From: an uncultured Treponema sp.
Lineage (GTDB): Bacteria > Spirochaetota > Spirochaetia > Treponematales > Treponemataceae
NCBI GenBank assembly: GCA_937890485.1
Contig: CALBXN010000252.1
Coordinates: 1-5,816, forward strand
Reading direction: 5' to 3'
Length of the DNA stretch: 5,816 bases
Below are positions 5,790-5,816 of the stretch, piece after piece (the stretch's first letter is position 1; every line of letters begins with the position of its first letter). Both the position numbers and the translations under genes were made by a program. Under the pieces are notes generated by a model. The model was not told where the DNA came from, ran no database searches, and saw only the letters and a list, made by a program, of their open reading frames with translations.

Positions 5790-5806
5790 TTCTCAGTTTG
5801 ATTTTT
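5736..5806 (+). other. 71-base apparent insertion within livG, before the Q-loop codon
   Basis: Joining 5735 to 5807 restores ACT TTT CAG GAC CTA, that is Thr-Phe-Gln-Asp-Leu, the conserved LivG Q-loop. The intervening length is 71 bases, not a multiple of three. Because TTTT is at 5732-5735 and TTTTT at 5802-5806, the true ends may shift by up to four bases. All three frames contain a stop (TAA 5787, TAA 5761, TAA 5747), so no frameshift rescues reading. Five base pairs, TATGA (5769-5773) with TCATA (5784-5788), form a weak hairpin with a ten-base loop; the in-frame stop starts in its 3' arm. It is too short for a known group I or II intron or an insertion sequence, and its ends do not show group II GTGYG. 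The right boundary rests on about ten bases. Confidence 0.5.
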
Positions 5807-5816
5807 CAGGACCTAA

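Noticed and set aside
5736..5806. Integron attC site
   Set aside because: Length would fit and treponemal integrons are known, but no GTTRRRY/RYYYAAC core pair is present and the site is inside a livG codon run, not between cassettes.
5736..5816. 5' end of a group II or group I intron in livG
   Set aside because: No GTGYG at the left junction, no recognisable domain V or P7 core within the visible bases, and the apparent exon resumes after only 71 bases, far too short for either class.

Overview
The window is AT-rich bacterial DNA with every gene on the plus strand. It carries two unrelated transcription units. Gene order and protein style (rpsD directly before rpoA and rplQ, a spirochaete-like RpoA N-terminus, a loose lipobox) suggest a host-associated spirochaete close to Treponema. 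That placement is inference from memory of the families; no search was run.

Region 1 (1-1998) is the 3' end of the ribosomal protein 'alpha' operon: the C-terminal end of rpsD (uS4), rpoA (RNA polymerase alpha), rplQ (bL17 with an added lysine-rich tail), and a 58-residue basic protein with two CxxC pairs (probable zinc ribbon). The genes are tightly packed: rpoA and rplQ overlap by 11 bases and the zinc-ribbon gene starts 14 bases after rplQ. A strong intrinsic terminator at 1942-1998 closes the unit.

Region 2 (2019-5816) is a branched-chain amino acid type (Liv/HAAT) ABC transporter operon. A near-consensus promoter (TAGACA, 17 bases, TATAAT) drives a lipoprotein binding protein (livJ/livK type). 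A stem-loop terminator and a 194-base gap separate it from livH, livM and livG. The gap should let the binding protein be made in excess over the membrane parts, with livH-livM-livG fed by read-through or a weak internal promoter. LivJ captures the ligand outside the membrane, LivH and LivM form the channel, and LivG is one of the usual two ATPases. livF would be expected beyond the window.

The most unusual feature is at the right end. LivG reads normally through Walker A and up to the conserved Arg-Thr-Phe, then becomes unrelated sequence and stops after 111 residues. The codons that should follow (Gln-Asp-Leu, starting with the Q-loop glutamine) appear 71 bases further on, again preceded by TTT. 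This looks like a 71-base insertion placed exactly before the Q-loop codon, with stops in all three frames. It could be an inactivating insertion, a removable or bypassed element, or an assembly error. The window ends ten bases past the apparent junction, so resumption of livG is only supported by those bases.
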